A model generated the notes under the pieces. That model was not told the DNA's origin. It was given only the letters and a program-made list of their open reading frames with translations, and did no database searches. Of a stretch of 8,877 nt of DNA, positions 6,853 to 8,877 are shown piece after piece (position 1 is the stretch's first letter; each line of letters starts with the position of its first letter). The DNA comes from Spirochaetaceae bacterium (GTDB lineage Bacteria > Spirochaetota > Spirochaetia > Treponematales > Breznakiellaceae): positions 1-8,877 of the forward strand of contig JAIRPH010000169.1 in the NCBI GenBank assembly GCA_031257135.1. The letters run 5' to 3'. The position numbers and the translations under genes were made by a program.

Positions 6853-8384
6853 GGCGCGGACCCGTCGGGGTTAAACCGGACATCAATGGGATATGAAGAA
6901 AAGGTACGCTTTGCCGACCGTACCGGCGGGCGGCTTGTCCCAAGCCCGGCAAGATAGCCTCGTTCGGCATTGCCGGCGCAATCGGAATTCGCGTTAAAGG
7001 TCAGCAGATAATCCCCGGTATAGGGGAAGTCCTGCGAGACCTCGGCAGTCTTCGACAAACCGACGTAGCGTATATACCTATTTGAATCCGGGTTAGGATT
7101 GAAGGGATTTTCGTCCAAGTCGCTTATGACGCCCTCTCCGGGGAAAAAATTCCATTCCCGCCCCTGAGTTTGCGTAAAATGATGCAAAACGGTTCTTATT
7201 TCATCGTGGTATCCGAACAAACCCGCAGGCTCGTTATACACATTCGCCAGCATCCATGTTTTAAGCAGGGTCTCCCAGTCAGAGAGGCTCGGATCGATAA
7301 AGCGCGCCGCCGCCGAAGTAACCGCCCGATAATCCCGATAGGGAGACTCGATAATCGCCTTATATATGCCGTTACCGCCGGCGTGAATTCTCAGCCACTG
7401 AAAAAACAGATAGGCCGTCGCGTAATTCGCCGCGGGATCATAGCGATCTCCGGCTCTTACCGGGTCTTCCCAATAGCCGTCCCATACGAAGAAATTATTT
7501 CCGTAGGCGATGCTCTCGCGAGGGTCTTCATTGTAATAGTCTTTTCGGTGGTTTGGGTCTCCGCCGTACAAATACTCCGCGGCGGTTGCAAGCCCTTCGT
7601 CTATCCAAATGTCCTGAGACGCGCCGGTTTTTGCCGCGGTCTGCGAAAAATTAATGAGATGCTGTAGCTCATGGGCAAGGCTGGCGTAAAATTCCCGGGT
7701 TCCCGGGATTCCGGGGTTCGCGTCGAGATAGAGCATATCCGCCCTATTTCGTCCTGACATATTGGCGGGCTGAAAATATCCCATGAAATAGCTTCCGTTG
7801 CCGGTATATCCGTCGCGTATATCCAGAAGCAGTAAAATAACCTTGCCGTTATGATCGACGTCTTTAATATCGCCGAAAGCCTCGGTTATGACCGGAAAAA
7901 TCGCCGTTTCGTATTCAAGCGCAATCGCTTCGGCGATGGACGCCGGGATTTCTTCCGCGATATCTGCGAATACAAGGCAATGCTCGCTTTCCGCAAGCTG
8001 GACCGCGCTTACCTCGTACCAATGATGGTCGGTTAAGTCCTGCGCCTGAAACTGCCGCGTACTTGCAGGTTCCTTCCATACCGCGTATAAAACAAGGTCT
8101 GTCTCAAGCTCGGCTTTAGTTCCCGGAATATACTCCGTTCCTGCGCCGTCAGGTTCGGTATTCCAGCTTAGAAAAACAAAATTTTCATTAATCAGTCCCT
8201 TTGGTTTCAGAATGGTTACAAAATCTCCTTTGGGGTAGACTCCCTCGTCAACCGGAACGGGACCTGAGCCGCCGTTAGGGTCATAGGTGACCCTATAAAG
8301 CTGGGGCGCCACATAGTCCAATCTGCATCCCAGCAAGCCGAGCATTATCAGTATATCCGTAAAGAGCCGCGATTTTTTTTTCAT
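6849..8384 (-). CDS. M30 (hyicolysin-like) zinc metalloprotease lipoprotein with Listeria-Bacteroides repeat
   Basis: This 511-residue protein begins with a basic, hydrophobic signal peptide ending LGLLGC, so Cys20 is the likely lipidated residue; Leu at -2 and -3 suits the relaxed spirochaete lipobox. Residues about 30-103 form one Listeria-Bacteroides (InlB B-type, Flg_new) repeat: YRVTYDPNGG, FVFLSWNTEPDGAGTEY, LVLYAVWK. The peptidase core, about 130-400, has KVILLLLDIRDGYTG and GYFQPANMS, then the zinc motif HELQH at 238-242 after MLYLDANPGI. Glu263 in WIDEGLATAAEY is the probable third ligand. This arrangement is that of peptidase family M30. The C-terminal ~105 residues are unassigned. 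The predicted place is the cell surface or periplasmic face of a membrane. No Shine-Dalgarno precedes the ATG at 8382-8384. The gene heads a coupled set with the small exported protein and the permease. Confidence 0.88.
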   Translation of the reverse strand: MKKKSRLFTDILIMLGLLGCRLDYVAPQLYRVTYDPNGGSGPVPVDEGVYPKGDFVTILKPKGLINENFVFLSWNTEPDGAGTEYIPGTKAELETDLVLYAVWKEPASTRQFQAQDLTDHHWYEVSAVQLAESEHCLVFADIAEEIPASIAEAIALEYETAIFPVITEAFGDIKDVDHNGKVILLLLDIRDGYTGNGSYFMGYFQPANMSGRNRADMLYLDANPGIPGTREFYASLAHELQHLINFSQTAAKTGASQDIWIDEGLATAAEYLYGGDPNHRKDYYNEDPRESIAYGNNFFVWDGYWEDPVRAGDRYDPAANYATAYLFFQWLRIHAGGNGIYKAIIESPYRDYRAVTSAAARFIDPSLSDWETLLKTWMLANVYNEPAGLFGYHDEIRTVLHHFTQTQGREWNFFPGEGVISDLDENPFNPNPDSNRYIRYVGLSKTAEVSQDFPYTGDYLLTFNANSDCAGNAERGYLAGLGTSRPPVRSAKRTFSSYPIDVRFNPDGSAP

Positions 8385-8429
8385 ATACTAAACATACTAA
8401 AAAAAGACGGGATCAGCAATGCAAAGCAT
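8385..8429 (-). promoter_or_regulatory. Start-proximal region of the protease gene: no ribosome binding site, tandem TTTAGTAT, ATGC-AAA-GCAT dyad
   Basis: Directly before the ATG the minus strand reads TTTAGTATG-TTTAGTAT, two copies of an 8-base unit containing a -10-like TAGTAT (8385-8390 and 8394-8399). An 11-base hyphenated palindrome, ATGC-AAA-GCAT, lies at 8419-8429 and contains a -35-like TTGCAT (8419-8424), 19 bases from the distal TAGTAT. If that weak promoter is used, the message would have only a few leader bases. There is no purine-rich Shine-Dalgarno here. The dyad could be an operator. Confidence 0.35.
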
Positions 8430-8447
8430 CCATTCAGAAGAACGCTA

Positions 8448-8463
8448 TTTTTTTTAAAAAAAA
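8448..8463. repeat. 16-bp T8A8 palindrome
   Basis: Eight Ts followed by eight As, a perfect palindrome. On the minus strand its first half is the T-run of the possible attenuator. It could also affect DNA shape between the divergent genes. Confidence 0.7.
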
Positions 8464-8494
8464 CAGCCTTCGGCGGTATTGACTTACCGTTGCT
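8456..8494 (-). terminator. Possible intrinsic terminator or attenuator before the protease gene
   Basis: On the minus strand, AGC-AA-CGGTA, a 6-base loop, TACCG-CCGAAG-GCT, G, then eight consecutive Ts (8456-8463). The main stem is only 5 bp. The outer 3 bp are separated from it by a 2/6 internal loop, and an alternative GCC-GAA-GGC mini-hairpin sits nearer the T-run. Strength is uncertain. Confidence 0.3.
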
Positions 8495-8531
8495 ATTTGA
8501 TTACCCTTTCCCTAGCGGATATGAATAGATC

Positions 8532-8543
8532 AAAAACGTTTTT
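8532..8543. repeat. 12-bp AAAAACGTTTTT palindrome
   Basis: A perfect palindrome between the two arms of the 9-bp helix of the candidate RNA, in the divergent intergenic region. It could be a protein-binding site; nothing else identifies it. Confidence 0.6.
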
Positions 8544-8569
8544 ACATCAACTTAGGGCAATCTCAAAAA

Positions 8570-8598
8570 ATTTTATCGGCTTCGCTTCGCTTTGTCAA
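8570..8598 (-). promoter_or_regulatory. Minus-strand promoter, TTGACA-17-TAAAAT overlapping GCCGATAA
   Basis: On the minus strand, TTGACA (8593-8598) is followed by a 17-base spacer and TAAAAT (8570-8575), a near-consensus sigma70 promoter. The same stretch contains GCCGATAA (8573-8580), the consensus -10 of sigma28 (FliA) flagellar promoters, but no TAAA-like -35 lies 15 bases upstream of it. The promoter points at the candidate RNA and the protease operon, with a start near 8563. Confidence 0.65.
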
Positions 8599-8613
8599 GT
8601 ACCTCGTAGCCGA
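8576..8613. repeat. Inverted repeat TCGGCT / AGCCGA upstream of the FIST gene
   Basis: Six-base arms at 8576-8581 and 8608-8613 enclose 26 bases that include TTCGC twice in tandem and the -35 of the minus-strand promoter. It could be an operator or a weak mRNA hairpin in the FIST gene leader. The long loop makes it a modest signal. Confidence 0.35.
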
Positions 8614-8619
8614 ATTCAG

Positions 8620-8635
8620 CCTTTTTAAAAAGGAG
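8620..8635 (+). promoter_or_regulatory. FIST gene ribosome binding site inside a CCTTTTTAAAAAGG palindrome
   Basis: The Shine-Dalgarno AAGGAG (8630-8635) lies 7 bases before the ATG at 8643, which decides the start. Its AAGG is part of a 14-base perfect palindrome (8620-8633). In RNA a 5-bp CCUUU/AAAGG stem with a UUAA loop could hide part of the ribosome binding site. Confidence 0.6.
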
Positions 8636-8642
8636 AAACTCC

Positions 8643-8877
8643 ATGGCAATAAAAACCGCCTCCCGCACGCAGTATGATATAGAAGGCATCATTAAGGAAA
8701 TAAATCAGCCGAACGTAAAAGCGGTGGTCTATTTTTTCTCAACGGAATTTGAACGCTATAAACCCCAAGACGCGCTGAAACAGGCGTTTCCGGGCGCAGT
8801 CTGCATCGGCTCTTCTATGGTTGGAGGCTACTCCAATTTCGGCGCGATGGAAAAGGGCGTCTGCGCGATGTCTTTAT
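8643..8877 (+). CDS. FIST N-terminal domain protein, 3' end outside the window
   Basis: The first 78 codons are present with no stop before the edge. The product begins MAIKTASRTQYDIEGIIK and continues VKAVVYFFSTEFE, then FPGAVCIGSSMVGGYS, the pattern of the FIST N domain (a strand ending in a short polar turn, then a FPG...IG.S..G segment). FIST proteins are intracellular sensory proteins found with chemotaxis and two-component genes, thought to bind small ligands; full proteins are usually near 380-400 residues with a FIST C domain. There is no signal peptide, so it is cytosolic. The ribosome binding site and ATG are clear. A weak plus-strand promoter candidate is TTGATT (8497-8502), 17 bases, TATGAA (8520-8525). 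It diverges from the protease operon, so the two may share regulation. What the missing C-terminal part holds is unknown. Confidence 0.72.
   Translation, partial: MAIKTASRTQYDIEGIIKEINQPNVKAVVYFFSTEFERYKPQDALKQAFPGAVCIGSSMVGGYSNFGAMEKGVCAMSL

Larger units (their letters stand above)
8456..8563 (-). ncRNA. Candidate structured small RNA or attenuated leader
   Basis: The predicted transcript begins near 8563 (7 bases past the -10 of the promoter at 8570-8598). Its bases 2-10 (GATTGCCCT, 8554-8562) pair with bases 57-65 (AGGGTAATC, 8499-8507) as a 9-bp helix with one G-U. A second AGGG at bases 51-54 offers a competing 5-bp helix (CCCTA with TAGGG). Downstream, CGGTA and TACCG (8486-8490 and 8475-8479) form a hairpin with a 6-base loop, extended by AGC/GCT across an internal loop, then GT and eight Ts. 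This gives about 108 nt. I recognise no riboswitch or known RNA class. It may end at the T-run as a free RNA or continue as a ~179-nt leader of the protease mRNA. Confidence 0.35.

Noticed and set aside
7170..7667. A 165-codon plus-strand frame opposite the M30 protease zinc-site region
   Set aside because: It mirrors the conserved protease core on the other strand, with no start signals and no recognisable domain.
8497..8525. Plus-strand promoter TTGATT-17-TATGAA for the FIST gene
   Set aside because: Only four of six bases match in each box and it lies inside the candidate RNA on the other strand. It is mentioned under the FIST gene but not listed as a feature.
8385..8642. CRISPR array, tRNA or rRNA in the intergenic region
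   Set aside because: No repeated 25-40-base units, no cloverleaf and no rRNA-like segments are visible.

Overview
The window looks like accessory chromosome from a spirochaete of the Treponema group, probably a host-associated (for example termite-gut) treponeme. The reasons are gene content and protein style, not a search. There is an M30-type metalloprotease lipoprotein with a relaxed spirochaete-like lipobox and a Listeria-Bacteroides repeat, a BMP/Pnr-type nucleoside-family permease, a chemoreceptor with a dCache sensor, a FIST-domain protein, and a base composition near 50% GC by eye. Genus-level placement is inference.

Layout. Positions 1-135 hold an open minus-strand frame that leaves the window; I do not recognise it. 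Positions 139-385 (minus) are a decayed toxin-antitoxin module: an intact-looking promoter and ribosome binding site, an antitoxin start frameshifted by one extra G, and an internal deletion joining the antitoxin N-terminus to the middle of a YoeB-type toxin. Positions 473-8384 are a tight run of five minus-strand genes. In transcription order they are an M30 metalloprotease lipoprotein, a small exported protein of unknown function, an inner-membrane ABC permease, a methyl-accepting chemotaxis protein (MCP), and an AddB-like PD-(D/E)XK nuclease. The first three overlap by 4 and 7 bases. The MCP has its own near-consensus sigma70-type promoter, and the nuclease start lies 8 bases after the MCP stop, with that stop codon merged into the nuclease Shine-Dalgarno. 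Positions 8385-8642 are a divergent intergenic region, and 8643-8877 is the start of a plus-strand FIST-domain gene cut by the window edge.

How the genes may work together (inference): a surface protease, a permease, a chemoreceptor whose sensor resembles amino-acid-binding dCache domains, and a FIST sensor could form a locus for digesting, taking up and sensing protein-derived or nucleoside nutrients. The permease is an orphan here: no ATPase, binding protein or partner permease is in view. The nuclease likewise lacks an AddA partner in the window.

The most interesting unexplained element is the divergent intergenic region. It carries a TTGACA-17-TAAAAT promoter on the minus strand whose -10 overlaps an exact GCCGATAA. 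The predicted transcript starts one base before a 9-bp helix, then has a second hairpin and eight Us. This could be a ~108-nt small RNA or an attenuating leader of the metalloprotease operon.
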